Assembly (NCBI GenBank): GCA_037200385.1
Contig: JBBCGL010000001.1
Location: 3,363,418-3,427,417 of the forward strand
Direction of reading: 5' to 3'
DNA from: Rhizomicrobium sp.
Lineage (GTDB): Bacteria; Pseudomonadota; Alphaproteobacteria; Micropepsales; Micropepsaceae
Length of the DNA: 64,000 nt
A model generated the notes under the pieces. It saw only the letters and a list, made by a program, of their open reading frames with translations, did not search any database and was not told the origin of the DNA. A program made the position numbers and the translations under genes. Below are positions 18,357-26,794 of this stretch, piece after piece (the first letter of the stretch is position 1; each line of letters begins with the position of its first letter).

Positions 18357-19421
18357 TCAGCCCAGCAATCGGCCAACGACTTTCGCCGTATGGTCGACCA
18401 TGGGGATGATGCGGCCGTAGTTGAGCCTTGTGGGTCCCAGGACGCCGATCACGCCGACGATCTTGCCGGCCGCGTTGGCATAGGGCGCCGCCACGATGGA
18501 CGAACCGCTGAGGCTGAACAGCCGGTTCTCCGCCCCGATGAAGATGCGCACGCCGTCGCCCTGCTTGGCCAGCTCTAGGAGCTGGATCAGGTCGTTCTTG
18601 CGCTCGATCTCCTCGAACAGGGTGCGCACGCGCTCGATATCGGCCTGGGCCTCGACGCTGTCGAGCAGGTGCGAGGTGCCGCGCACGATCAGGGTGTGGC
18701 GGGCATCGCCGGCCGAGCCGGTCAGGGTTGCGAGGCCGTCGGCCACGATCTTGGCGGTCAGCGTGTCGAGCTCGACGCGCTCGCCGTCCAGCTCCGCCTT
18801 GACCTCGGCGCGCGCCGAATCCAGCGTGCGGCCGCGCAGCCGCGCGTTCAGGTAGTTCGACGCTTCCGTCAGCGCCGAGGCGGGAAGCCCGATCGGCGTA
18901 TCGATCAGCCGGTTCTCGACCTGGCCGTCCTCGCTCACCATCACCACCAGCGCCTTGCCCGAGGCGATCTGGGTGAACTCGATATGCTTGAGCAGCGTGT
19001 CCTGCTTGGACGACACGACCAGGCCGGCGCAATTGGAAAGACCCGACAGCAGCGAGGTCGCCTGGGTCAGGACCTCTTCCAGGCCGCGGCCCGAACCGCT
19101 CATCCGCGCCTCGATGGCGACCCGCTCGTCCGGCGCCAGCTCGCCCACTTCCAGGAGGCCATCGACGAACAACCGAAGCCCCTTTTCCGTCGGGGCCCGC
19201 CCGGCCGAGGTGTGCGGCGCATAGAGCAGCCCCATGGCTTCGAGGTCGGCCATGACATTGCGGATCGAGGCCGGCGACAGGGTCAGCGGCAGGCGCTGGG
19301 AGAGGGTGCGCGAGCCCACCGGCTCGCCGCCCGAGAGATAGGCCTCCACCAGATGGCGGAACACCTCCCGCGGCCTTTCGCCGAGGATTGCGTTCACTGC
19401 GCGGGCAGACGTCTGATCCAC
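18357..19421 (-). CDS. hrcA: heat-inducible transcription repressor HrcA
   Basis: Represses chaperone genes through CIRCE operators. The N-terminal winged helix (about 10-80, VGSRTLSQRLPLTLSPASIRN, SAGRAPTEKGLR) and the C-terminal GAF-like domain ending in GVIGVLGPTRLNYGRIIP are complete, 354 residues in total. No CIRCE element was spotted in this window, so its targets (typically groESL) probably lie elsewhere. It is divergent from rph across 114 bases. Confidence 0.95.
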   Translation of the reverse strand: MDQTSARAVNAILGERPREVFRHLVEAYLSGGEPVGSRTLSQRLPLTLSPASIRNVMADLEAMGLLYAPHTSAGRAPTEKGLRLFVDGLLEVGELAPDERVAIEARMSGSGRGLEEVLTQATSLLSGLSNCAGLVVSSKQDTLLKHIEFTQIASGKALVVMVSEDGQVENRLIDTPIGLPASALTEASNYLNARLRGRTLDSARAEVKAELDGERVELDTLTAKIVADGLATLTGSAGDARHTLIVRGTSHLLDSVEAQADIERVRTLFEEIERKNDLIQLLELAKQGDGVRIFIGAENRLFSLSGSSIVAAPYANAAGKIVGVIGVLGPTRLNYGRIIPMVDHTAKVVGRLLG

Positions 19422-19535
19422 TCAACCAAGCCTTTGAATTGTCTACAGTTTCTCGCCGGCCGACGGCACGATTTGCGCCCGCTGCGGCAAAGCCGCTAGG
19501 TAACGGCCGACGCCCAAAACTTCAAGGCACTCAAC

Positions 19536-20252
19536 ATGCGCCCTTCGGCCCGCGCAAGCGATCAAATGCGTAACGTGACCCTCGAACCGGGGGTGGCCAA
19601 GCATGCCGAAGGGTCCTGCCTGGTCTGTTTCGGCGACACCCAGGTCCGCTGCACCGCCAGCCTGGAGGAGACCGCGCCCGGCTTCCTGCGCGGCACCGGC
19701 AAGGGCTGGGTGACGGCCGAGTATGGCATGCTGCCGCGCTCGACCCATGACCGGATGCGGCGCGAGGCCGCGCAGGGCAAGCAGTCCGGCCGCACCCAGG
19801 AGATCCAGCGCCTGATCGGCCGCTCGCTGCGCGCCGTGGTCGACCTCACCGCCATCGGTGAGCGCCAGATCGTGATCGACTGCGACGTCATCCAGGCCGA
19901 TGGCGGCACCCGCACGGCCTCGATCACCGGCGGCTTCGTGGCGCTGCACCAGTGCATCGCCTTCATGAAAAAGACGGGGATGGTGACCAAGCCGGCGATC
20001 AAGGACCATGTCGCGGCGGTCTCCTGCGGCATCTGGAAGCGCGAGCCGGTGCTCGACCTCGACTATGCCGAGGACTCCACGGCCGAGACCGACGCGAATT
20101 TCGTCCTCACCGGCAAGGGCGGCCTGGTCGAGATCCAGGGCACCGCGGAAGGCGAGCCCTTCAGCGACGAGGAGTTCGCGCAGCTCCTGAAGCTGGCGCG
20201 CAAGGGCATCGGCGAGCTGGTCGCGCTGCAAAAGAAAGCGCTCGGCCTGTGA
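19536..20252 (+). CDS. rph: ribonuclease PH
   Basis: Phosphorolytic 3'-5' exoribonuclease that trims tRNA 3' ends. Diagnostic segments are [14 protein letters not shown], the phosphate-site [17 protein letters not shown] and the [13 protein letters not shown]-like [20 protein letters not shown]. The 238-residue length is standard. It overlaps rdgB by four bases. The arrangement hrcA-grpE facing rph-rdgB-hemW is conserved in alphaproteobacteria. Confidence 0.96.
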   Translation: MRPSARASDQMRNVTLEPGVAKHAEGSCLVCFGDTQVRCTASLEETAPGFLRGTGKGWVTAEYGMLPRSTHDRMRREAAQGKQSGRTQEIQRLIGRSLRAVVDLTAIGERQIVIDCDVIQADGGTRTASITGGFVALHQCIAFMKKTGMVTKPAIKDHVAAVSCGIWKREPVLDLDYAEDSTAETDANFVLTGKGGLVEIQGTAEGEPFSDEEFAQLLKLARKGIGELVALQKKALGL

Positions 20253-20869
20253 AGCTGGCGGCGGGCGATACGCTGGTGGTCGCCAGCCACAATCCCGGCA
20301 AGGTCCGCGAGATCGTGGACCTGCTGCGGCCTTATCGCCTGCACGTCATCGGCGCCGGCGACCTCGAGATCGAGGAGCCGGAAGAGACCGAAGACAGCTT
20401 CGCCGGCAATGCCGCGCTGAAGGCGCGGTTCGTCGCGGAACGCTCCGGCCACATGTCCCTGTCCGACGATTCGGGCCTGAGCGTCGCGGCGCTGGGCGGC
20501 GCGCCCGGCATCTATTCGGCGCGCTGGGCCGGTCCGGGCAAGGATTTCGCCTTCGCCATGGCGCGCGTCGAACGCGAATTGCGCGCGGCCAAGGCGACAG
20601 ACCTCTCCGCGAAATTCGTCTGCGCCCTCGCCTTGGCGCTGCCCTATGAGACGCCGCGGATCTTCGAAGGCGAGGTCCACGGCCGTCTCGCCTTCCCGCC
20701 GCGCGGCACAAGAGGCTTCGGCTACGACCCGATCTTCATCGCGGATGGAATGAGCGAGACCTTCGGCGAGATCGACCCGGCGTTGAAGCTCGCGATGAAC
20801 CACCGCCAGCGCGCCTTCGACAAGCTGGTCGCGAGCGATGTCTTCGCCGGTGGACCGAAAGGTGGATAA
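20249..20869 (+). CDS. rdgB: XTP/dITP diphosphatase (HAM1/RdgB family)
   Basis: House-cleaning enzyme that hydrolyses dITP, XTP and similar triphosphates. The N-terminal [13 protein letters not shown], the [22 protein letters not shown] core and the C-terminal GFGYDPIF are all typical. It starts at GTG 20249, overlapping the rph stop, and has 206 residues. Confidence 0.94.
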   Translation: MKLAAGDTLVVASHNPGKVREIVDLLRPYRLHVIGAGDLEIEEPEETEDSFAGNAALKARFVAERSGHMSLSDDSGLSVAALGGAPGIYSARWAGPGKDFAFAMARVERELRAAKATDLSAKFVCALALALPYETPRIFEGEVHGRLAFPPRGTRGFGYDPIFIADGMSETFGEIDPALKLAMNHRQRAFDKLVASDVFAGGPKGG

Positions 20870-20886
20870 GAGCCCCACCACACAAC

Positions 20887-20916
20887 TGTCATGGCCCGCG
20901 AATGCGGGCCATGACA
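20887..20916. repeat. 30-bp perfect palindromic repeat (dispersed alphaproteobacterial type)
   Basis: Two perfect 13-base arms (TGTCATGGCCCGC and its complement) flank the tetraloop GAAT, in the gap between rdgB and hemW. There is no T-run. From memory, intergenic palindromes of the form ATGGCCCGC/GCGGGCCAT are abundant in several alphaproteobacterial genomes, and that makes a dispersed repeat more likely than a dedicated terminator. Confidence 0.7.
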
Positions 20917-20950
20917 CCGTTGATGGGTGCGACACGCAGCGCATACGCCC

Positions 20951-22093
20951 ATGAGCGGCTTCGGCATCTACGTCCACTGGCCGTTCTGCGCGGCCAAGTG
21001 CCCGTATTGCGATTTCAACAGTCACGTCCGTCGGCAGATCGACGAGTCCGGCTGGATCGACGCCATCGTGCGCGAACTCGAATGGACGGCGGCGGCGCAA
21101 GGGCCGGACCGCCCCATCGTCGAGACCGTCTTCTTCGGCGGCGGCACGCCGTCCCTGATGCAGGGTGCGAGCGTCGGCCGCGCCCTCGACACCATCGCGA
21201 AGCTGTGGCGCACCGCCAACGATGTCGAGGTCACGCTCGAATCCAATCCCGCCAGCGCCGACGCCACGCGGTTCGCCGATTACCGCGCCGCCGGCGTGAA
21301 CCGGTTGTCGCTCGGCGTCCAGGCGCTCGACGACGCGGACCTGAAGGCGCTGGGCCGGCTGCACGACGTCGCGGAGGCGAAGGCGGCGCTGGCGCTGGCC
21401 ATGCGCAATTTCGACCGCGTCTCGCTCGACCTGATCTATGCGCGTTCCGCTCAGACCGTCGCGCAATGGCGCCGCGAGTTGACCGAGGCGCTGGCCTTCG
21501 GCACCGACCATCTTTCGCTGTATCAACTGACCATCGAACCGGCGACGCCGTTCGCGGCGCTCCACAAGAGCGGCGCGCTGACGATCCCCGACGAGGACCG
21601 TGCCGCCGAGCTCTTCGAACTGACGCAGGAGATGACGGACGCGGCCGGCCGTCCGGCTTACGAGATCTCCAACCATGCCCGTCCCGGCAGCGAGGCGCGG
21701 CACAATCTTCTCTATTGGCGCTATGGGTCCTATGCCGGCGTCGGCCCGGGTGCGCATGGCCGCCTCGACATCGGCGGCCGGCGTATCGCGACCCGGACCG
21801 AGCGCCTGCCGGAACGCTGGCGCGACGCCGTCGCGCGCACCGGCCACGGCCTGGTCGAGCAGAGCGACGTCGCGCCGCGCGACGCGGCGCACGAGCACCT
21901 GCTGATGAATCTGCGCCTGAGCGAAGGGATCGACCTCGCGGCCTATCGCGCCCGCTGGGGCACCGCGCCGGACGCGACGCGGATCGCATCGTTGGCGGAA
22001 GACGGCCTCGTGACGCTGAAAGGCGAGCGGCTCACCGCGACCCCGCGCGGGCGGCTGTTGCTGAACGGCGTGATCGCCGCCTTGGTGGAGTGA
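20951..22093 (+). CDS. hemW: radical SAM haem chaperone HemW
   Basis: HemW-type radical SAM protein, formerly called coproporphyrinogen III oxidase-like. The cluster motif CAAKCPYC supplies Cys13, Cys17 and Cys20, followed by FFGGGTPS for SAM binding. HemW keeps the C-x3-C-x2-C cluster but lacks the extended cysteine pattern and N-terminal region of HemN, and this protein starts directly with IYVHWPFC, which supports HemW. The ATG at 20951 gives 380 residues. It follows rdgB after the palindrome. Confidence 0.92.
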   Translation: MSGFGIYVHWPFCAAKCPYCDFNSHVRRQIDESGWIDAIVRELEWTAAAQGPDRPIVETVFFGGGTPSLMQGASVGRALDTIAKLWRTANDVEVTLESNPASADATRFADYRAAGVNRLSLGVQALDDADLKALGRLHDVAEAKAALALAMRNFDRVSLDLIYARSAQTVAQWRRELTEALAFGTDHLSLYQLTIEPATPFAALHKSGALTIPDEDRAAELFELTQEMTDAAGRPAYEISNHARPGSEARHNLLYWRYGSYAGVGPGAHGRLDIGGRRIATRTERLPERWRDAVARTGHGLVEQSDVAPRDAAHEHLLMNLRLSEGIDLAAYRARWGTAPDATRIASLAEDGLVTLKGERLTATPRGRLLLNGVIAALVE

Positions 22094-22103
22094 TCGTCGG
22101 CGC

Positions 22104-22133
22104 TTTCTTCCCCGTGGTTAAGGGGGAGGAAAG
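22104..22133. repeat. solo palindromic arm related to the 133-bp element at 62.6 kb
   Basis: A stem of CTTCCCC / GGGGGAGG type with a central GTGGTTA, flanked by TTT and AAAG. It strongly resembles one terminal arm of the repeat at 62648-62780. It sits in the short convergent gap between hemW and the LpoA-like gene and could work as a bidirectional terminator. Confidence 0.6.
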
Positions 22134-22148
22134 TGGGCGGCGCTCTTC

Positions 22149-23390
22149 CTAACTCCCCGGCTTCACGAAGGATTTCGGCGCCGGGTCGACCAGGCGGAAG
22201 CCGTCCGGCGTCACCGCGATGATCGCCAGGCCGCGCTCCGCCGTGCCGTCCGCGGCGAAGCGGAAGATGCCGTCGGCGCCGTCGAAGCCGTTGGGATCGG
22301 CCAGCGCCGATCTGGTGAACCGCTTGTAGGGCTCGCCCTTGGCCAGCGCCGCGACCAGCGAGACCGCGTCATAGGACAGCGCCGCGAGCGGCGGCGGCGT
22401 GGCGCCGAAGGCCTCGCGGTATTTCGCGTTGAACGCGATCTCGTTCCTCGGATCGGGCCCGGCGAACCAGGCGCCGTTCAGCCCCGGCTCGGCAAGATTG
22501 GCGGTGTCGTTCCATTGTCCGGTGCCGAGCAGCTTGGTCTTCTCCGGATCGAGTCCGCTCAGCGCCGGCGCCGCGGCGCGCAGCACCGGGCCGCCCTGTG
22601 GCAGGAACAGCGCGTCGGCGTCGGCCTTGGCGATGGTGCCGGCGGGCCCGACGATCCCGTCGACCGTCGCGGGGAAGCGCTTCACCTCGCCCAGTTCGCC
22701 CTTGTCGGCGGGAAGCGCGCCCTTGAGCGCGTCGAGGGTCACGTCGCCGAAGGCGGTGCTCGGGATCAGCGCGGCGAATTTGTGATGCCCGTGCCCCAGC
22801 GCATAGTCGACCACCCGGGTGGTGTCGCCTTCCGGCAGGAAGCCCAGCAGATAGACGCCGTCGCCCGCGACGTTCTTGTCGGTCGAGAAGGCGAGCATCA
22901 GCACGCCGCGGTCGCGCGCCGCGGGCGCGATCGCCTTGACCGACGGTGCATAGAGCGGTCCGACCAGGATCTCGGCGCCCTGGTTCAGCAGGCGCTCGGC
23001 GCCGGCCGCGGCATCGGCCGGCGAAGAGCCCTCATCGGCCGTCATCAGGATGATGTCCCGGTTGCCCGATTCGTAGAGCGCCATCTGCGCCGATTTCAGC
23101 ATCGCGGCGGCGAGCGCCTTCACCGCCGGCGTGCCGCTGGTGAAGGGCAGGATGATGCCGACCCGGACCGGCGTATGATCCGCCGGGATGTTGGACAAGG
23201 TGAAGAAGCCGGGCTTGTTCTCGGTCAGCGCATTGCCGGGCTTGGTGCCGGTGTCGACCACGGGCGCAGGCTTGGGCGCCTCGAGCGGCTTGGTCTGGCA
23301 GGCGCTGAGCGCTATCGCAGCGGCGCCGGCGATGGCAAGAAGGCGCGCGGCGCGCGGCGCGGCAGCGGCATAACCGGACAAGACAGGCAT
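22149..23390 (-). CDS. LpoA-like penicillin-binding protein activator lipoprotein
   Basis: A 413-residue predicted lipoprotein (IALSAC, Cys31) whose mature part is a periplasmic type I binding-protein fold: VRVGIILPFTSG at the start, then the GAERLLNQGAEILVGPLYAPSV segment, then a C-terminal lobe with LAALSYDAVSLVAAL. This is the C-terminal domain type of LpoA, which activates PBP1A in Gammaproteobacteria. The LpoA-rsmI-yraN gene order supports that assignment over an amino-acid uptake protein. ATG 23390 has a strong GGAGGT Shine-Dalgarno. The TPR domain of E. coli LpoA is missing, as usual in alphaproteobacteria. Confidence 0.82.
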   Translation of the reverse strand: MPVLSGYAAAAPRAARLLAIAGAAAIALSACQTKPLEAPKPAPVVDTGTKPGNALTENKPGFFTLSNIPADHTPVRVGIILPFTSGTPAVKALAAAMLKSAQMALYESGNRDIILMTADEGSSPADAAAGAERLLNQGAEILVGPLYAPSVKAIAPAARDRGVLMLAFSTDKNVAGDGVYLLGFLPEGDTTRVVDYALGHGHHKFAALIPSTAFGDVTLDALKGALPADKGELGEVKRFPATVDGIVGPAGTIAKADADALFLPQGGPVLRAAAPALSGLDPEKTKLLGTGQWNDTANLAEPGLNGAWFAGPDPRNEIAFNAKYREAFGATPPPLAALSYDAVSLVAALAKGEPYKRFTRSALADPNGFDGADGIFRFAADGTAERGLAIIAVTPDGFRLVDPAPKSFVKPGS

Positions 23391-24289
23391 TGAGACCTCC
23401 ACGGCAAACCGACCCTAAGGCTTTGGGCCCGCTCCGTAAATCGGGCGGGGACGGGGAACTTGCGCCTGGCCTTTACGTCACCGCGACGCCCATCGGCAAT
23501 GCCCGCGACATCACCTTGCGGGCGCTGGACGTACTGGCCGGCTGTGACGCCATTGCGGCGGAGGACACGCGGGTGACCGCCAAGCTCCTTTCCATCCACG
23601 GGATTTCCAAGCCGCTCACCGCCTATAACGACCACAATGGCGCCCGGGAGCGGCCGGCGCTGATCGCCCGGCTGCGGCATGGGGCGCGGATCGCACTGGT
23701 CAGCGATGCCGGGACGCCGCTGGTTTCCGATCCCGGCTACAAGCTGGTGCGCGAGGCGCTGGCCGAAGGCATTCCCGTCCATGCCATTCCCGGCGCCTCG
23801 GCGACGCTGACCGCGCTGGCCCTGGCCGGCCTGCCCAGCGACCGCTTCCTGTTCGCGGGGTTCCTGCCGTCCAAGGCCGGGGAGCGCGGCAGCATGCTGG
23901 CCGAGCTGAAGGGCATCCGCGCCACGCTGATCTTCTTCGAATCGGCGCAGCGCCTCGCCGATTCGCTGCCGCAGATGGCACAGGTCCTGGGCGATCGCGC
24001 CGTGGCGGTGACCCGCGAGCTGACCAAGCTGCACGAGGAGGTGCGCCGCGGCACGCTCGCCATCCTCGCCGAACAATATGCCGGCGAGGCGCCGCCCAAG
24101 GGCGAGGTCACCATCCTGGTCGGGCCGCCGCCCGAGGCGCAGACCGATTTCGCGCGGCTCGACGCGCTGCTCGACCATGCCCTGCCCTTCATGCCGGTGA
24201 AGGCGGCGTCGGAGATGATCGCGCTGGCCCTCGGCATCGCCCGCAAAGAGGTTTATGAACGCGCTCTAGCGAAGAAGAACGATGCCTGA
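23390..24289 (+). CDS. rsmI: 16S rRNA (cytidine(1402)-2'-O)-methyltransferase
   Basis: SAM-dependent tetrapyrrole-methylase-fold enzyme that 2'-O-methylates C1402 of 16S rRNA. Motifs LYVTATPIGNARDITLRAL, AAEDTRVTAKLL, LVSDAGTPLVSDPG and IPGASATLTAL are all present. The frame has no ATG near the start; TTG at 23390 would overlap the start codon of the divergent lipoprotein gene, while TTG at 23423 has a TAAGG just upstream and is an equally good candidate. Full frame is 299 residues. Confidence 0.93.
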   Translation: MRPPRQTDPKALGPLRKSGGDGELAPGLYVTATPIGNARDITLRALDVLAGCDAIAAEDTRVTAKLLSIHGISKPLTAYNDHNGARERPALIARLRHGARIALVSDAGTPLVSDPGYKLVREALAEGIPVHAIPGASATLTALALAGLPSDRFLFAGFLPSKAGERGSMLAELKGIRATLIFFESAQRLADSLPQMAQVLGDRAVAVTRELTKLHEEVRRGTLAILAEQYAGEAPPKGEVTILVGPPPEAQTDFARLDALLDHALPFMPVKAASEMIALALGIARKEVYERALAKKNDA

Positions 24290-24656
24290 CCGGTTCACAG
24301 CCAAGCGGCAAAGCGCGGAGAAGCAGGGACGCAGCGGCGAGGCGCTGGCTGCGTTGCTGCTGCGCCTCAAGGGCTATCGCATCCTCGGCCGCCGCGTCCG
24401 CACCCGTGCCGGCGAGATCGACCTGGTGGCGCGCTCGCCGCGCGGCGTGCTCTGTTTCGTGGAGGTGAAGGCGCGGCCCGATGCGCGCGCGGCGGTGGAT
24501 TCGGTGGCGCCGCGCCAGCGCGCCCGGATCGCGCGGGCCGCATCGCTGTTCGTCGCGGGCCGGCCCGCGCTCGCCCGCGCGGCGCTGCGCTTCGACATCG
24601 TCACGGTCTCGCCGCGCACCCTGCCCCGCCACATCCGCGATGCGTGGCGGCCTTGA
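24282..24656 (+). CDS. yraN: YraN/UPF0102 family nuclease-fold protein
   Basis: A 124-residue protein with the PD-(D/E)XK-like core of UPF0102: GRSGEALAALLL, then RAGEIDLVARS and FVEVKARPDA. The Asp, Glu and Lys positions of the nuclease core are kept, but the physiological role is unknown. It overlaps rsmI by eight bases and the next gene by thirteen, so the three are cotranscribed. Confidence 0.88.
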   Translation: MPDRFTAKRQSAEKQGRSGEALAALLLRLKGYRILGRRVRTRAGEIDLVARSPRGVLCFVEVKARPDARAAVDSVAPRQRARIARAASLFVAGRPALARAALRFDIVTVSPRTLPRHIRDAWRP

Positions 24657-25453
24657 GCGAGAGTCCCGCCGCCTATCTCGAAGGCATCGGCCGCGCCGGC
24701 GACGGCCCGCACGACATCGCGCGCGCCGCGCTGATGCTGGCGGCGCTCGATCATCCGGGCCAGCCGCTCGAGCCCAGCCTCGCGCATCTGCATGAGATCG
24801 CAGAGACCATGGCGGCGCAGCGCCCGATGATCCTGCGCATCGCCGATGGCGCGCAGGCGCTCTCGGCCACGCTGGCGGGCCGTTTCGGCTATGACGGCGA
24901 CCGCGGCACCTATAACGATCCGGCGAATGCCGACCTGATGGCGGTGATCGCCCGCCGCCGCGGCCTGCCCGTGGCGCTCGGCATCCTCTACATGCATGCG
25001 GCGCGCGCCGCGGGCTTGCGGGCCAGCGGCCTCAACACGGCCGGCCATTTCCTGGTGCGCATCGTGCACCGCCATGACGACCTGACCATCGATCCGTTCC
25101 ATGGCGGCATGGTGCTGGAGCCCGGCCACATCCCGGCCGCACTCGACGATGCACAGCTCGCACAGCCGGTCGGCGATACCGACGTCCTGCTCCGGCTGCA
25201 GAACAATCTGAAGCTGCGCGCGCTGGAGGACGGCGAGGAGGAGCGGGCCCTCGAACTGACCGGCCGCATGGTGCTGTTCGCGCCGCATCGCGCCGAATTG
25301 TGGTTCGATCTCGGCCGGCTGAACGAGGCGGTGGGCGTGCTCGGCGCCTCGCGCAAGGCCTATGAGACCTGCCTGGCGCTCAGCCCGCCGGGCCAGGCGC
25401 TGCACAACGAAGCCGCGCTGTCGCTGGCACAGCTCAAGCGCCGCCTGAACTAG
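24644..25453 (+). CDS. SirB1-family transglutaminase-like protein with TPR tail
   Basis: A 269-residue protein of the SirB1 type. The N-terminal region carries [36 protein letters not shown] and GHFLVRI, a transglutaminase-like fold whose usual catalytic cysteine is not evident. C-terminal helices (about 190-265) look like one or two TPR repeats ([18 protein letters not shown]). The start is GTG 24644 within yraN, or TTG 24653 overlapping the yraN stop. Function is unsettled. Confidence 0.82.
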   Translation: MAALSESPAAYLEGIGRAGDGPHDIARAALMLAALDHPGQPLEPSLAHLHEIAETMAAQRPMILRIADGAQALSATLAGRFGYDGDRGTYNDPANADLMAVIARRRGLPVALGILYMHAARAAGLRASGLNTAGHFLVRIVHRHDDLTIDPFHGGMVLEPGHIPAALDDAQLAQPVGDTDVLLRLQNNLKLRALEDGEEERALELTGRMVLFAPHRAELWFDLGRLNEAVGVLGASRKAYETCLALSPPGQALHNEAALSLAQLKRRLN

Positions 25454-25461
25454 GAGACCGC

Positions 25462-26409
25462 ATGCTCACCGTCGCGATCCAGATGGACCCGATCGAGAAG
25501 ATCGATATCGGCGGCGATTCGACCTTTGCGCTGGCGCTGGAGGCGCAGGCGCGTGGCCATGCGCTGCTCTATTACGGCCCGCGCGACCTGTCGTTCCGCG
25601 AAGGCAAGGTCACCGCGCGCGTTCGGTCCTTGAGCGTGCGCGCCGTGAAAGGCGATCACTTCACCCTGGGCGAGAAGCAGGTCTACGACCTCTCGCAGGC
25701 CGATGTCGTGCTGATGCGGCAGGATCCGCCCTTCGACATGGCCTACATCACCGCGACGCATGTCCTGGAGAACATCCATCCCAAGACCCTGGTGGTGAAC
25801 GATCCCGGCCATGTCCGCAACGCGCCGGAGAAGATCTTCGTCACCCAGTTCGAAGGCCTGATGCCGCCGACGCTGATCACCTCCGACCGCGCGGAGATCG
25901 ACAGCTTCCGTGCCCATCACAAGGACATCATCGTCAAGCCGCTCTACGGCAATGGCGGCGCCGGCGTCTTCCGCGTCAAGCCGGACGACGAGAATCTCGG
26001 CAGCCTGCTGGAGATGTTCACCGCCTTCTACCGCGAGCCGATCATCGTGCAGCGCTACCTGCCCGAGGTGCGCCAGGGCGACAAGCGCATCATCCTGGTC
26101 GACGGCGAGCCGGTGGGCGCGATCAATCGCGTGCCTGCGGCGGGCGAGGCGCGCTCCAACATGCATGTCGGCGGCCGGCCCGAGGCGACCGCGCTGACGG
26201 CGCGCGAGAAGCACATCTGCGCCACGATCGGCCCGGAGCTGAAGCGGCGCGGCCTGATCTTCACCGGCATCGACGTGATCGGCGACTACCTGACCGAGAT
26301 CAACGTCACGAGCCCCACCGGCATCCACGAAGTGAAGCGCTTCGGCGGCGCCGACATCGCGGGGCTGGTGTGGGATGCGATCGAGAGACGGAAGGCTTTG
26401 GAAAAATAA
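25462..26409 (+). CDS. gshB: glutathione synthetase
   Basis: ATP-grasp ligase that joins gamma-glutamylcysteine and glycine. The prokaryotic GshB opening [25 protein letters not shown] is unmistakable, followed by [12 protein letters not shown]-grasp [15 protein letters not shown], and the C-terminal metal-binding [14 protein letters not shown]. Length 315 is normal. It ends the lpoA-side gene cluster; the next 385 bases are non-coding. Confidence 0.97.
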   Translation: MLTVAIQMDPIEKIDIGGDSTFALALEAQARGHALLYYGPRDLSFREGKVTARVRSLSVRAVKGDHFTLGEKQVYDLSQADVVLMRQDPPFDMAYITATHVLENIHPKTLVVNDPGHVRNAPEKIFVTQFEGLMPPTLITSDRAEIDSFRAHHKDIIVKPLYGNGGAGVFRVKPDDENLGSLLEMFTAFYREPIIVQRYLPEVRQGDKRIILVDGEPVGAINRVPAAGEARSNMHVGGRPEATALTAREKHICATIGPELKRRGLIFTGIDVIGDYLTEINVTSPTGIHEVKRFGGADIAGLVWDAIERRKALEK

Positions 26410-26794
26410 TTTCCGGCTAACAAAATATCGTCCGCCGCGATGCACGCGAAGCCTTATCCACGCTCCACTATGGATTTCGCCAGGCGATCTGCGTGTGTTG
26501 CCGCCATGTTCGCGGGGATAAGCGTGCGGCGAAAAAATTTCGCGCGGCCCTTGAACCGAGTCGGTCCGGCTCCCATTTGAACTACATCCCCGCAGGTATG
26601 CCCGCATTCGATTGAGTGGTTGTATTGAAAAATACGGCTCGGTAAGGTTGCGCCGCCCGAGGGGGGAGATTCGGGCATAGCTCCGGCCGTCAGAGACGGG
26701 ACTTCTGCCGACAGGCAGAAGCCGCCGCTGTATTGCCACCAGCCTTCATCCGCAAAGCACTCTCCCTCGGCGCAGTTTGCGGCAGGAAGACGTG
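26410..26794 (+). other. 385-bp non-coding region with several possible RNA stems
   Basis: No gene is seen. The DNA looks less GC-rich than its flanks. Three complementary pairs are visible. TATGCCCG (26597-26604) pairs with CGGGCATA (26672-26679). A perfect 8-bp tetraloop hairpin has CTTCTGCC at 26702-26709 and GGCAGAAG at 26714-26721. CCGCAAA (26750-26756) pairs with TTTGCGG (26776-26782), just before the Shine-Dalgarno of the next gene. A structured leader or small RNA is possible. Confidence 0.5.

Noticed and set aside
19422-19535. RpoH promoter or CIRCE element before hrcA
   Set aside because: A CTTG is present, but no matching -10 at 17-18 bases and no TTAGCACTC repeat.
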